Shown piece by piece: positions 50,599 to 60,405 of a stretch of DNA of 64,000 bases; within the stretch, counting starts at the first letter, position 1; every line of letters begins with the position of its first letter. Under the pieces are notes generated by a model. That model saw nothing but the letters and a program-made list of their open reading frames with translations, did no database searches and was not told where the DNA came from. Source of the DNA: an uncultured Enterobacterales bacterium. Its GTDB lineage: Bacteria; Pseudomonadota; Gammaproteobacteria; Enterobacterales; CALYQQ01. Position numbers and translations under genes: made by a program. The stretch covers positions 1 to 64,000 of the forward strand of contig CALYQQ010000005.1 in the NCBI GenBank assembly GCA_945288535.1, given 5' to 3'.

Positions 50599-51363
50599 AT
50601 GAATATATTTTCTTATGATAAAACCTTTGAAGGATTATTAACGGCTATATTTGATGCCTATTCTTTAAAAATTTATCCAGATCAATTAATTTCTACACAA
50701 GTTATTCCTCCTTTATTTTATAATTATTTACATACCGTGGTCAGTAAAGAAGATAAGGCAAATCGTGTTTGGAATACATTGCAAAAAAAAGTATCACGAC
50801 GTGGGTGTAATCATATTATCTATGCTTGGCAGTCAGAGGTAGATACAAGTGATATGCTTATTTTTCGCTATATTCGTAAAATTGTAGATTCGCCAAAAAT
50901 AATAGAAACTGATTTTACAGATCCTGATATTCTTGAAATGCGACAATTAGCCAAAAAAGTGAGTAAAGAGCTCCATGCCATGATGCAATTTGTTCGTTTT
51001 CAAAAAACAAAGGAAAATGTGTACTTTTCGCTGTGCGCACCTAAATTTAATGTACTCCCTTTTGCTATCAGACATTTCACTGATCGTTTCGCTGATCAAT
51101 GTTGGGCAATTTATGATGAAATACGGCAATTCGGTTATTTTTATAATAAAAAAAAGGTTGCAGAAATAGTTCTTGATGCAGATGCTATTCAATATGGTAA
51201 GCTTAATAAGCAGTTACTCGCAGATGATGAAATTGTATTTCAACAGTTATGGCGACGTTATTTTGAGTCCATCAACATTAAAGAAAGAGCTAATCCAAAG
51301 GTACAACGAAGTTATATGCCTAAACGTTTCTGGCACTATTTACCAGAAATGCAAATAAACTGA
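50599..51363 (+). CDS. TIGR03915-type partner of the radical-SAM protein
   Basis: 254 residues. The start MNIFSYDKTFEGLLTAIFDAY and features such as RISR-type positively charged helices, PLFYNYLHTVV, HAMMQFVRFQKTKENVYFSLCAPKFNVLPFAIRHFTDRFADQCWAIYDEIRQFGYF match the family recalled as TIGR03915, a probable DNA-metabolism protein encoded beside TIGR03916. In many bacteria this module is fused to a uracil-DNA glycosylase domain; this copy ends at residue 254 with RFWHYLPEMQIN and has no glycosylase domain. ATG 50599 is chosen over TTG 50575 by family start; the Shine-Dalgarno is weak. Molecular role unknown. Confidence 0.88.
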   Translation: MNIFSYDKTFEGLLTAIFDAYSLKIYPDQLISTQVIPPLFYNYLHTVVSKEDKANRVWNTLQKKVSRRGCNHIIYAWQSEVDTSDMLIFRYIRKIVDSPKIIETDFTDPDILEMRQLAKKVSKELHAMMQFVRFQKTKENVYFSLCAPKFNVLPFAIRHFTDRFADQCWAIYDEIRQFGYFYNKKKVAEIVLDADAIQYGKLNKQLLADDEIVFQQLWRRYFESINIKERANPKVQRSYMPKRFWHYLPEMQIN

Positions 51364-51770
51364 TTGTTATATCGCTAATATAACTCAAAAATAATAAATA
51401 CTTGGTATTTTTTACCCATATGAGTTAATAAAATACAGCCCTAGAAATGCTTTATATACAAATGGTTAAGCTGATTTTTTATGTTAAGTAAGAAAAAAAT
51501 GAGTAATAGCTAAATAATGTATTGAAAAATGTAATTTGCGAATTACAATACCCGCCTATTTTAATTTCGATAGTACAGTTACCGTATTATCTAAAAAATC
51601 ACTCTGTGATGATCTGAATTGTTTTACAGTAAACTAATTGTATAGAGTATGAATAAATGTCCATACTCAAAATGGTGTTAGTAGCATGAGAATGCTTATT
51701 ATACAGTTTTCTTTATTTGCTATCTGACAGTTTTATTGAAAAATTAACTGTTTGGTTAGGAGACATGGCT
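51364..51770 (+). other. Upstream region of amidohydrolase with palindrome
   Basis: About 400 non-coding bases. At 51530-51547 a palindrome TGTAATT-TGCG-AATTACA has the size and symmetry of a repressor operator. No gene for a dedicated regulator is adjacent. The rest is AT-rich without recognisable signals. Confidence 0.45.
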
Positions 51771-53498
51771 ATGATAACTCGATCTGCCGATATTATTCTG
51801 CATAATGCATGCATTTATACTATGGATCAGAATAATACTATTAAGCAGGCAATTGCTATAAAAGAGGGTTATATTATTGCCACAGGCAGTAATGACGAAA
51901 TTCAGCAATATGCTTGTGATACAACAAAGCAAATTGATCTGCAGGGGCAAATGGTAATACCCGGCATTATTGACAGCCATTTACATCCATTTTGGGGTGG
52001 ACAACAACTTGCTAATTGTAGTCTTGAATATCGAGAGTTAACATTACAAGAAACACTTAATTATATTCAAAAACATTTAGATAATGATCCATTAACAGGA
52101 GAAAATGATTGGTTTCAAGTGAGAGCGTGGTTACGTTCAGCAATGTTACCACCTGGCACAGATATCACGCGAGCCGATCTAGATACATTAAATTCAAAAC
52201 GACCTATCATTGTCTTTGCTAATGATTGCCATACATTAGTCGCTAATAGTAGAGCGTTAACACTGTTTGGTTTGGATGAATCAACACCTGAACCAGCTGA
52301 TGGTAAATTAGGTAGAACCGCCGACGGAAAACTTAATGGTATCCTTGAAGATGCTCCTGCAATGCGTGCATATGACAGTATTCCCCCATTATCAAAAGAA
52401 CAAAATGCTATTATTGCTGACAATGTACAAAAAGTCCTAAATCGTCAAGGTGTAACTACAGTATTTGACGCTAGGTTATTAACAGTACAATTAGATGCGT
52501 TTGGTGAATTAAAAAGACAAAATAAACTCAATTTACGTTATATCGGGGCAAAAGAAATCACGCCTGATGATGTTATTGCACCTGAAAATGCTGCGGCTAC
52601 ATTACAAAACGTAGTACAATTCGCGAAGAAATACACTACAAATGTAATGACACCGTCACCAGAAATTTCAATAAGTAGTATTAAATTATTTGTTGATGGG
52701 GTATTACAGGCGCCAATGATGACAGCATCTTTACTCCAGCCTTATCGCGAGAATAAAGGATCTGAAACACATCCTGACTGGCAACCGTCTGAACGATATG
52801 GTGATCTTTATTTTCCAATTGATGTGCTTAATGCGATTGTTAATGAGACGGCTAAAGTTGGTTTAGATATTCATTTACATACCGTAGGTGATGGCGCCAT
52901 AGAAGTGATGCTTGATGCTGTTGCGTCTATGCGTAAAGATTTTCCAAATAAAGATATCCGTCCTGCTTTTGCGCATAATGAATTAGTAGCCCCACATCAA
53001 TTTAAGCGATTTGCCGATCTAAACGCAACTGCGGTATTATCATTTCAGTGGGCTGCGATGCCTGAGATGATTATACATGAAGAAGAATTACTTTTAGGTA
53101 AAGAGCGTAGCCAATATTTAGAGCCGGCAGGACGTTTTATCGATGCGGGGGCCAGAATATCTTATGGAAGTGATTGGCCAATCGATAAGCTAGATCAATG
53201 GTATAACTTCCAAGTTGGAGTAACAAGAACGGGACGGGCACCTGTGGGTGATAAAGGTTTTAGATTAGCAAATGATCGCGATCTTAGCATAACAGAACTA
53301 TTAAGAGCGATTACCATTGATGCAGCTTATGTCTTGCATATGGAGAAATATATTGGCTCTTTAGAAGAAAATAAATTTGCTGATTTAATAGTTTTAGACA
53401 GGAATTTATTTGAAATAGATAAATTCGAAATTGAAAATACAAACGTTTTAATGACGATGGTAGGTGGTAATATCGTCCATCAAAGTAATGAGGATTGA
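51771..53498 (+). CDS. Amidohydrolase family protein (YtcJ-like, Amidohydro_3)
   Basis: 575 residues. Metal-dependent hydrolase fold: N-terminal beta-sandwich start ADIILHNACIYTMDQNNTI, first metal motif GIIDSHLHPFWGG (His-x-His) near residue 65, the carboxylysine-type region SISSIKLFVDGVLQAPMM, DIHLHTVGDGAIEVML (metal His), RPAFAHNELV, and the catalytic Asp in YGSDWPIDKLDQWYNFQVGVTR. The group acts on N-acyl or amide bonds of varied small molecules; substrate unknown. No signal peptide, so cytoplasmic. ATG 51771 lies 8 bases after TAGGAG; ATG 51765 is too close. The gene is probably functionally paired with the downstream permease. Confidence 0.88.
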   Translation: MITRSADIILHNACIYTMDQNNTIKQAIAIKEGYIIATGSNDEIQQYACDTTKQIDLQGQMVIPGIIDSHLHPFWGGQQLANCSLEYRELTLQETLNYIQKHLDNDPLTGENDWFQVRAWLRSAMLPPGTDITRADLDTLNSKRPIIVFANDCHTLVANSRALTLFGLDESTPEPADGKLGRTADGKLNGILEDAPAMRAYDSIPPLSKEQNAIIADNVQKVLNRQGVTTVFDARLLTVQLDAFGELKRQNKLNLRYIGAKEITPDDVIAPENAAATLQNVVQFAKKYTTNVMTPSPEISISSIKLFVDGVLQAPMMTASLLQPYRENKGSETHPDWQPSERYGDLYFPIDVLNAIVNETAKVGLDIHLHTVGDGAIEVMLDAVASMRKDFPNKDIRPAFAHNELVAPHQFKRFADLNATAVLSFQWAAMPEMIIHEEELLLGKERSQYLEPAGRFIDAGARISYGSDWPIDKLDQWYNFQVGVTRTGRAPVGDKGFRLANDRDLSITELLRAITIDAAYVLHMEKYIGSLEENKFADLIVLDRNLFEIDKFEIENTNVLMTMVGGNIVHQSNED

Positions 53499-53611
53499 AT
53501 AAATGCAAATGATTAATATTTATCGCGCGTTTATGTGGGTGGCATGGTTAACCAAATCTTATTATACCACTCTTATGTTTGTCATTTGTCAAATAAAAAA
53601 TTCAATTCTTA

Positions 53612-53629
53612 GTCTGGCTATAGCCAGAC
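53612..53629 (+). terminator. Palindromic hairpin after the amidohydrolase
   Basis: An 18-base perfect palindrome, GTCTGGCTA|TAGCCAGAC. As RNA it gives a 7-base-pair G+C-rich stem with a TATA loop, followed by AATTCTTTATT. It lies 113 bases past the stop. It is probably a terminator, with an operator as an alternative. Confidence 0.6.
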
Positions 53630-53848
53630 AATTCTTTATTAGCAATCCTCGAAGTTGTTCTCCATGAGTATCACTTGAATGTTATTGGCGCATTAGGCGC
53701 ACATCGTCTGATTTTACATAGTTAGCAAAATGTAGATAGAGTAAATAAAACATTTAAGATGTGTGATTCATCTATATTGCTTTATTATTTTAGGAAAATT
53801 TTTTCCTCTTTCTTTTTCACGTTCCGCATTTTGAAGGATATCATTATT

Positions 53849-55201
53849 ATGGGGAAGCATACTGTACAAATGCAACGAATTTTAGGTACTCCCGCATTAG
53901 TTGCTTTTGGCTTGGCGTATATGGTGCCATTAACGATATTTACCACTTATGGTGAAGTCACTGTTCTAAGTCAAGGGCATTTACCTGTGGCTTATATAAT
54001 TACATTGGCAACAATGATTTTTACTGCGCTCAGTTATTGTAAAATGACAAGTACCATTCCTTTGGCAGGCTCAGCATATTCCTATGTACAGAAAACATTT
54101 GGCAATAAAACAGGTTTTATTGTTGGTTGGGCACAAGTTCTTGACTATTTATTTTTACCAATGATTAATCATTTAGTTATTGGACTTTATTTAAGTGAGC
54201 GTTTTCCAGAAATCCCGGCTGCGGCAATCATTCTAATATCAATTAGTTTAGTCACATTTTTGAATCTTGTTGGGATCAAACTTATTACTTCAGTAAACTT
54301 TATATTAATTGCCACACAATTTGTGTTTATAGGTTTACTTTTGGCATTATCATGTTCTTCAATAGAATTTACGCCAGAAAGCTTATTAAAGCCTTTATTA
54401 TTGCATAATGGTCAGGAAATATCAGGATTGTTAACCGGCGCAGCAATGCTATGTTTAGCTTTTCTTGGTTTTGACGCGATAGCAACGATGACAGAAGAGG
54501 CGCGCGATGCAAAGAGAAGTGTACCAAGAGCCATTTTATTAACCGTCTTTATTGCTGGTATTATCTTTTTAGTTATTTCCTATGTTACCCATTTAGCTTA
54601 TCCAAATTGGGAAAACTTTAAAGATAATCCGGATACCGCTAGCTTAATGGTGATCACAGCTATCGCCGGTAAATTTATGGGGAATTTCTTTCTAGCGGCT
54701 TATTTATCTGGTGTATTCACTTCAGCGATGAGTGCTCAGGCTAGTGTGTCTCGCATTTTATTTGCTATGGGACGTGAAGGTGTTTTACCGAAAAAAATCT
54801 TTTTTAATTTAAATAAACGTTTCCGGACACCACATTTTTCTATTTTATTTGTCTCGACATTATCATTATCTGCATTATTTATTAGCTTACCTTTAGCTGT
54901 TTCTATGATTAGTTTTGGTGCATTAGTTGCCTTTACTTTTGTAAACTTATCTGTCATAAAGCATTTTATTATTAATAAAAAAGTACGTAATGTCAGCGGA
55001 TTGGTGCAATGTGGATTGTTACCGTTAATTGGCGTATTACTCTGCTTATGGTTATGGACAAGTCTTGGTCATTTAGCTATTAAGATTGGTGTTAGTTGGT
55101 TAACGATTGGTTTAATATATCTACTATTCCTGACGAGAGGCTTCAAAAAAGAACCGCCTTCTGTTAGTGAAGATGAATATAACGATCTTATTAATCATTA
55201 A
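53849..55201 (+). CDS. APC-superfamily permease, PuuP-like
   Basis: 450 residues with about twelve membrane segments. GTPALVAFGLAYMVPLTIFTTYGEVT near residue 15 is the first APC helix motif. GWAQVLDYLFLPMINHLVIGLYLSERFPEIP near 93, CLAFLGFDAIATMTEEARDAKRSVPRAI near 200, and SAQASVSRILFAMGREGVLPKKIF near 297 follow the E. coli putrescine importer PuuP helix by helix. Putrescine or a related amine/amino acid is the likely substrate. ATG 53849 has GAAGGA 10 bases upstream; an in-frame earlier start at 53759 has none. Confidence 0.88.
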   Translation: MGKHTVQMQRILGTPALVAFGLAYMVPLTIFTTYGEVTVLSQGHLPVAYIITLATMIFTALSYCKMTSTIPLAGSAYSYVQKTFGNKTGFIVGWAQVLDYLFLPMINHLVIGLYLSERFPEIPAAAIILISISLVTFLNLVGIKLITSVNFILIATQFVFIGLLLALSCSSIEFTPESLLKPLLLHNGQEISGLLTGAAMLCLAFLGFDAIATMTEEARDAKRSVPRAILLTVFIAGIIFLVISYVTHLAYPNWENFKDNPDTASLMVITAIAGKFMGNFFLAAYLSGVFTSAMSAQASVSRILFAMGREGVLPKKIFFNLNKRFRTPHFSILFVSTLSLSALFISLPLAVSMISFGALVAFTFVNLSVIKHFIINKKVRNVSGLVQCGLLPLIGVLLCLWLWTSLGHLAIKIGVSWLTIGLIYLLFLTRGFKKEPPSVSEDEYNDLINH

Positions 55202-55224
55202 AAACAATTTTATTATTTTAATAG

Positions 55225-55254
55225 AAAGCAGCTCTTTAATGGGTTGCTTTTTTT
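55225..55254 (+). terminator. Rho-independent terminator after the permease
   Basis: AAAGCAGCTC (55225-55234) pairs with GGGTTGCTTT (55241-55250) including two G-T wobbles, a 6-base loop, and a run of seven T. It lies 24 bases past the stop. Confidence 0.88.
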
Positions 55255-55422
55255 ATATTCGTTTTATCAAAACAGAATAATAACTTTATTATACTATGTT
55301 ATAGTGTAGTAATTATTTCATCATATTGTTTATACTCATCGCTAAATTATTATTTAGTTTTTTACGTGGGAATTAGAAACTCGAAATAGTGACATTGGTC
55401 TAATAAAATAGTGGGAATTATA

Positions 55423-56547
55423 TTAAGCCATATGAATAATAGTATTCCGAAAGCGAATAAGTGAAATGACAAATAAGATACAGCCAATCACAATTAACCA
55501 TAAAAACGAATGCCATACAATATCAATTCCGGCTCCACGATAAAGAATAGCTTGGCTTAACTCGACAAAATGGGTTGTGGGTGCAGCTAGCATAATATCT
55601 TGAACAAATTTAGGCATACTTTCTCTTGGCGTAGAACCACCTGATAACAGCTGTAATGGTAATAATGTCAATATAAGTAGCATACCAAACTGAGGCATAT
55701 TTCTGGCTAATGTTGCTAAAAATATTCCCATAGATGTTGTAGCAAATAAATGTAAACATATTCCCATAATAAATAAGCCAATAGAACCTTCAATTGGCAC
55801 ATGTAATGCCCACTTTACAATAAGAAAAACCGAAAGTGATGAGGCTAATAAAACAATTAATCCCATGGACCATACTTTTGATAGCATAATTTCTGCCGGC
55901 GTCACTGGCATAACCAGCAAATGTTCAATTGTTCCACGCTCTCGTTCTCTAATTAATGCCGCCCCGGTAAGAATAATAGAAAGCATAGTAACGTTATTGA
56001 TTAATTCCATTACCGAGCCAAACCATGACTGTGTTAAATTAGGATTAAAACGAATTCGCATAGCGAGTTCAATTGGCAATGTCTGATCGCTTCGGTAACG
56101 TTGTATAAATTCATTGACTTCCGATATAATAATTTGTTGTATATAAGTATTTCCAGTAAAAGCCTGACTCATTCTTGTCGCATCAATGTTAAGTTGAAGA
56201 GTAGGTGATTTCTTCGCTAAGGTGTCTTTTTGGAAATTTGGTGGAATATCTAAAACAAATGTATATTTATCAGTGTCCATACCTCGATCTATTTCTGTAT
56301 ACGAAATAAGCGTAGGGGGAGTAAAATAGGGTGGATAAAAAGCAGCTATTATACGTTTAGATAAAGGGGAATGATCTTCATCAACCACAGCAATGCTTGC
56401 CTTATGTAATGATTCAGGTATTGCTGTTGCTGCTGTATAGATTGCTACCGTAAATGTGTAAATAATCAAGATCAACATAATAGGATCACGAACTAAGCTC
56501 CAAAGTTCTTTCACACCTAATCGATAAATATTGGCTAATTTATTCAT
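55423..56547 (-). CDS. yhhJ: YhhJ, ABC-2 type permease
   Basis: Membrane permease of 374 residues, the same length as E. coli YhhJ. An N-terminal helix (LWSLVRDPIMLILIIYTFTVAIYTAA) is followed by a periplasmic domain and five C-terminal helices. The motif ALIRERERGTIEHLLVMPVTPAEIMLSKVWSMG near residue 198 is the ABC-2 signature. Last gene of yhiI-rbbA-yhhJ, 4 bases after rbbA. Confidence 0.94.
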   Translation of the reverse strand: MNKLANIYRLGVKELWSLVRDPIMLILIIYTFTVAIYTAATAIPESLHKASIAVVDEDHSPLSKRIIAAFYPPYFTPPTLISYTEIDRGMDTDKYTFVLDIPPNFQKDTLAKKSPTLQLNIDATRMSQAFTGNTYIQQIIISEVNEFIQRYRSDQTLPIELAMRIRFNPNLTQSWFGSVMELINNVTMLSIILTGAALIRERERGTIEHLLVMPVTPAEIMLSKVWSMGLIVLLASSLSVFLIVKWALHVPIEGSIGLFIMGICLHLFATTSMGIFLATLARNMPQFGMLLILTLLPLQLLSGGSTPRESMPKFVQDIMLAAPTTHFVELSQAILYRGAGIDIVWHSFLWLIVIGCILFVISLIRFRNTIIHMA

Positions 56548-56551
56548 AATT

Positions 56552-59323
56552 TCAGTGATCTTGTTTTTTCAATAAGACAATGGTCAATAGTAATATAATG
56601 GGCGCAGTTATGAGTAAAATAGTGATTGCGCCATATAAGGAGTTAAATCCAAGCGCCTTATTAAAGATACCTCGGCTAATTATTAGCATATGTGTGGTTG
56701 GGTATATTTGGCCGATGGCTTTACCTGCACCTTCTAATGATGAAACTGGGTTAAGCATGCCAGAAAATTGTACAGCGGGTAAAATAGTACCAATCATAGT
56801 AAAAAACATTGCAGCAATCTGGCTCCGAGTAAAGGTAGAAGCTAACATACCAAACCCTGTGGTGATCACACTATAGATAAAGGTTGCTAATGTTAAAGTT
56901 AAGAAATCACCTTTTAATGGCACACCAAATATTGTCACGGCCATCAATGTCATTAAAAAAAAGTTAACCATAGCTAAGACGATATAAGGTAGCTGCTTAC
57001 CTAAAATAAATTCACTACGTGTCACTGGCGTCACGTAAAGATTAAGGATTGAGCCTAATTCCTTTTCACGAACAACAGCAAGAGCAGATAACATTGCAGG
57101 TAACATTAATAATAAAATTGGAATGACCGCAGGTACTATTGCCGGTAAACTTTTTACATCTGGATTATATCGGTAACGGCTTTCTATATTAGCTAAGGGG
57201 GAAATATTCACGCTTGTACTATGCTTTACTTGCTCTACTAACCACTGCTGATGCATAGCCTGAACATAACCTCGAATGGTTTCAGCACGCTGAGGCATAG
57301 CGCCATCTATCCATACACCAATTTCAGGTGGATGTATTGCGCCATTAGCATCTCTTGCAAATCCCGGCGGTATTTCTATTGCTAAGGAGAGCGTATTATT
57401 ACGCATACGTTTATCGAGTTGCTGATAATTTTCAATAGGTGGCATTTCAGTGAAGTAACGAGACCCTGATAAGTTCAATTCATAATTATGGCTTAATTGT
57501 GTTTTATCGTGATCGAGTATTGCAAAGCGTAAATTTTCCACATCAAGACTAATACCAAAGCCAATAACAATCATGAGTAACATTGATCCTAAGAGGGCTA
57601 ATGTTGCGCGTACAGGATCACGTTGTAACTCTAATGTCTCACGCCACATATAACTTATCATTCGATTAAGGCTAAAAAAAGGTTGTTTTGGTAATGGGGA
57701 GTATATTCTGTGTTGTGTAGATATTTGTTGTTGATGTATGACGGGGTTATTCTCAGGCTGGATATATTTTTCTTTTTTAGTTTCATCTGCTCCCGCATCA
57801 ACTAAATAACGAATAAAAGCTTGTTCTAAACTATTGGCGTGTTTTTCCTTCACGAGGTCACCAGGTGGGGCACTGGCGAGTACTTTACCCGCATGCATTA
57901 ATGATATGCGATCACACCGTTCGGCTTCATTCATGAAATGTGTTGTAATAAAAATAGTGACACCGTCACGTCTTGATAGCTCAATTAATAATCGCCAGAA
58001 ATTGTCACGAGCCACAGGGTCAACACCAGATGTTGGTTCATCAAGAATTAACATTTCTGGACTATGAACAACGGCTACTGCCAATGATAGACGCTGTCTT
58101 ATGCCTAGTGGTAGCGCATCGGGGAGCATGTTTAATACATCATGCAAAGCAAAGCGTTTGATTACGTTATCTAATTGTGTAGCGATCTTATCGTCTGCAA
58201 CGTGAAATAAATGCGCATGTAATTCCAAATTCTGCCAGACAGTTAATTCGCTATAAAGTGAAAAGGCTTGTGACATATAACCAACTCGCCGTCGGCTATT
58301 AATATCGTTTGGATCGACTACATGACCAAATAACCATGCTTTACCTGATGTAGCAGGTAATAATCCTGTTAACATTTTCATTGTCGTTGATTTGCCACAA
58401 CCATTTGAACCTAAAAAACCAAAAATTTCTCCACGTCGAATACGAAAATTAACATGATCAACAGCAACGAAATGACCAAATTGCATCGTTAAATTTTGAG
58501 CTTCAATAGCGATATCATCTTGTTGTATCAAATTTAAAGGGGGAACTTCTACAGGTTGATAACCTAAACGCTTTTCTTCAGGCAGAAGACGAATAAAAGC
58601 GGATTCAAGTGAATCACAACACGTTTTTTTCAATATATCTTGAGGGGAGGCAGTATCAAGAATTTTGCCCTCATCCATGACGATTAACCATGCAAAACGC
58701 TGTGCTTCATCCATATAAGCCGTCGCGACGATAACACTTATACCGGGGCGCTCAGCTCGTACATTTGTAATAAGATCCCAAAATTGAGCTCGAGCAAGCG
58801 GATCGACACCCGTTGTCGGTTCATCTAAAACAACTAAATCGGGATCATGAATTAACGAACAACACAAGCCTAATTTTTGTTTCATTCCGCCAGAAAGCTT
58901 ACCTGCCTGGCGATCTAAAAATGGATAAAGGCCAGTACTCTGCGTTAATTGATCTATACGTTGCCGGCGTTCTTTCGCACCATAACCAAATAACCGGGCA
59001 AAAAACTGCAAGTTTTCTTCTACTGATAAGGTGGGGTAAAGGTTTTTACCTAAGCCTTGAGGCATGTAAGCAATACGAGGACAAACAGATTCACGATGAG
59101 CTCTATTTGCCATATCGCCTTGTAATGTATGGATAGTACCTTGCTGAATTTTACGCGATCCTGTCAACAGCGATAACATACTGGATTTACCAACGCCATC
59201 AGGTCCAATAATGCCAACAGTAATGCCTGAGGGAATATCTAAACTAATATTATTTAAAGCAATTGTTTTTCCATAGCATAAGCTAACTTTTTTCAAGGAA
59301 ACGACTGTTTGTGCTACACTCAT
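56552..59323 (-). CDS. rbbA: RbbA, ribosome-associated ATPase / ABC transporter fusion
   Basis: 923 residues (E. coli 911): two ABC domains followed by an ABC-2 permease domain. Domain 1: [16 protein letters not shown] near residue 40, signature [15 protein letters not shown], Walker [14 protein letters not shown]. Domain 2: [19 protein letters not shown] near 310, a degenerate signature [15 protein letters not shown], Walker [14 protein letters not shown]. The C-terminal half has six helices with [36 protein letters not shown]. coli RbbA was reported to bind ribosomes and stimulate tRNA release. Overlaps yhiI by 4 bases. Confidence 0.94.
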   Translation of the reverse strand: MSVAQTVVSLKKVSLCYGKTIALNNISLDIPSGITVGIIGPDGVGKSSMLSLLTGSRKIQQGTIHTLQGDMANRAHRESVCPRIAYMPQGLGKNLYPTLSVEENLQFFARLFGYGAKERRQRIDQLTQSTGLYPFLDRQAGKLSGGMKQKLGLCCSLIHDPDLVVLDEPTTGVDPLARAQFWDLITNVRAERPGISVIVATAYMDEAQRFAWLIVMDEGKILDTASPQDILKKTCCDSLESAFIRLLPEEKRLGYQPVEVPPLNLIQQDDIAIEAQNLTMQFGHFVAVDHVNFRIRRGEIFGFLGSNGCGKSTTMKMLTGLLPATSGKAWLFGHVVDPNDINSRRRVGYMSQAFSLYSELTVWQNLELHAHLFHVADDKIATQLDNVIKRFALHDVLNMLPDALPLGIRQRLSLAVAVVHSPEMLILDEPTSGVDPVARDNFWRLLIELSRRDGVTIFITTHFMNEAERCDRISLMHAGKVLASAPPGDLVKEKHANSLEQAFIRYLVDAGADETKKEKYIQPENNPVIHQQQISTQHRIYSPLPKQPFFSLNRMISYMWRETLELQRDPVRATLALLGSMLLMIVIGFGISLDVENLRFAILDHDKTQLSHNYELNLSGSRYFTEMPPIENYQQLDKRMRNNTLSLAIEIPPGFARDANGAIHPPEIGVWIDGAMPQRAETIRGYVQAMHQQWLVEQVKHSTSVNISPLANIESRYRYNPDVKSLPAIVPAVIPILLLMLPAMLSALAVVREKELGSILNLYVTPVTRSEFILGKQLPYIVLAMVNFFLMTLMAVTIFGVPLKGDFLTLTLATFIYSVITTGFGMLASTFTRSQIAAMFFTMIGTILPAVQFSGMLNPVSSLEGAGKAIGQIYPTTHMLIISRGIFNKALGFNSLYGAITILLITAPIILLLTIVLLKKQDH

Positions 59324-60405
59324 TTTTTATCCTTCTCAGTGGCAATAACTGTCAATTTTTCAGGCCACGTTGCGTTAGGATCTAATTTAACCCAAGTTAT
59401 ACCCGGTAAACCTGTTTTGATATGGGGCAAATATTTTAATAAGAAATCACGATCGATTTGTGCTTTGGCTTTAAACATCAATTTTTGACGTTCATTTTTC
59501 GTTTCAACCGTTTTTGGCGTAAACTGAGCTGCGCTAGAAACAAATGAAATGTGTGCCGGAATAACATAATCGGGTACGGCATCCAGTATAATTCTTGCTT
59601 CACTACCAATAATTACTTTTCCTGCTGCCATTTCAGGTAAAAAAATTGTCATATAGACATCCGATAAATCAAGCATATTGAGAACTTTACCACCAGCAGG
59701 TAAAACTTCACCCGGCTGAGCAACTTTAAACTGAACGCGGCCATCACGGGGTGCCGTGAGTTTACTATCATTAATGTCAGCCTCTATTCTGGCAATACTT
59801 GCTTCAGCTGCTTTTATAGCTGAAGCAGAGCTAATAGCTTGTGCTTTAGCTGTTTCAATAGCAGCATCTGTTGCTGTTACTTGTGCTTTGGCTGAATCAA
59901 CAGCTGCTTTAGCGCTATTTAATTGAGCACGATCATCATCTAATTGTTGTTGAGATAATGCATCGCGTTTTGCAAGCGCCTGACTTCGATTAAATCTACG
60001 TTGTGCTGCATCTAATTCGCTTTCATATTGTACAACAACAGCTTCTGCAGCAATTTTATTACTTTTTTGTAAATCAATTTGGGCGCGACTACTGACTTCA
60101 TTATTAATCGCTTGTTGATGCTGTGCAATTGCTTCTGCTTTTTCGGCTTCTAATACCTGGATTTGCATATCAGCAAGTAATTGTCCTGCTTTTACAAAAT
60201 CGCCTTCGTGAATAAAAACATTGTTTACACGACCTGCAAGTTTAGCAGCAATATCAATTTCAGTAGCTTCTATTCGGCCATTGCTTTGAATAAAAGTCTC
60301 ATCTGTATGGTTATCATGAAACATTAACCACACAATCAAACCGATAATAATGATAGCGACAATAATAGGGATAATAATCTTTTTGTTACGTATTACTAAA
60401 GTCAT
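59320..60405 (-). CDS. yhiI: YhiI, HlyD-family membrane fusion protein
   Basis: Periplasmic adaptor of the YhiI-RbbA-YhhJ exporter, 361 residues (E. coli 355). One N-terminal anchor ([22 protein letters not shown]), the lipoyl half [39 protein letters not shown], a coiled-coil hairpin from about residue 85 to 190 rich in Ala/Gln, and the second lipoyl half [42 protein letters not shown] 60405 has AGAGG 5 bases upstream; ATG 60420 lies before it. Confidence 0.92.
   Translation of the reverse strand: MTLVIRNKKIIIPIIVAIIIIGLIVWLMFHDNHTDETFIQSNGRIEATEIDIAAKLAGRVNNVFIHEGDFVKAGQLLADMQIQVLEAEKAEAIAQHQQAINNEVSSRAQIDLQKSNKIAAEAVVVQYESELDAAQRRFNRSQALAKRDALSQQQLDDDRAQLNSAKAAVDSAKAQVTATDAAIETAKAQAISSASAIKAAEASIARIEADINDSKLTAPRDGRVQFKVAQPGEVLPAGGKVLNMLDLSDVYMTIFLPEMAAGKVIIGSEARIILDAVPDYVIPAHISFVSSAAQFTPKTVETKNERQKLMFKAKAQIDRDFLLKYLPHIKTGLPGITWVKLDPNATWPEKLTVIATEKDKK

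Noticed and set aside
58813-59136. Plus-strand 107-codon frame inside rbbA
   Set aside because: It is antisense to the first ABC domain, including Walker B and the signature, with no independent start signal; a shadow.
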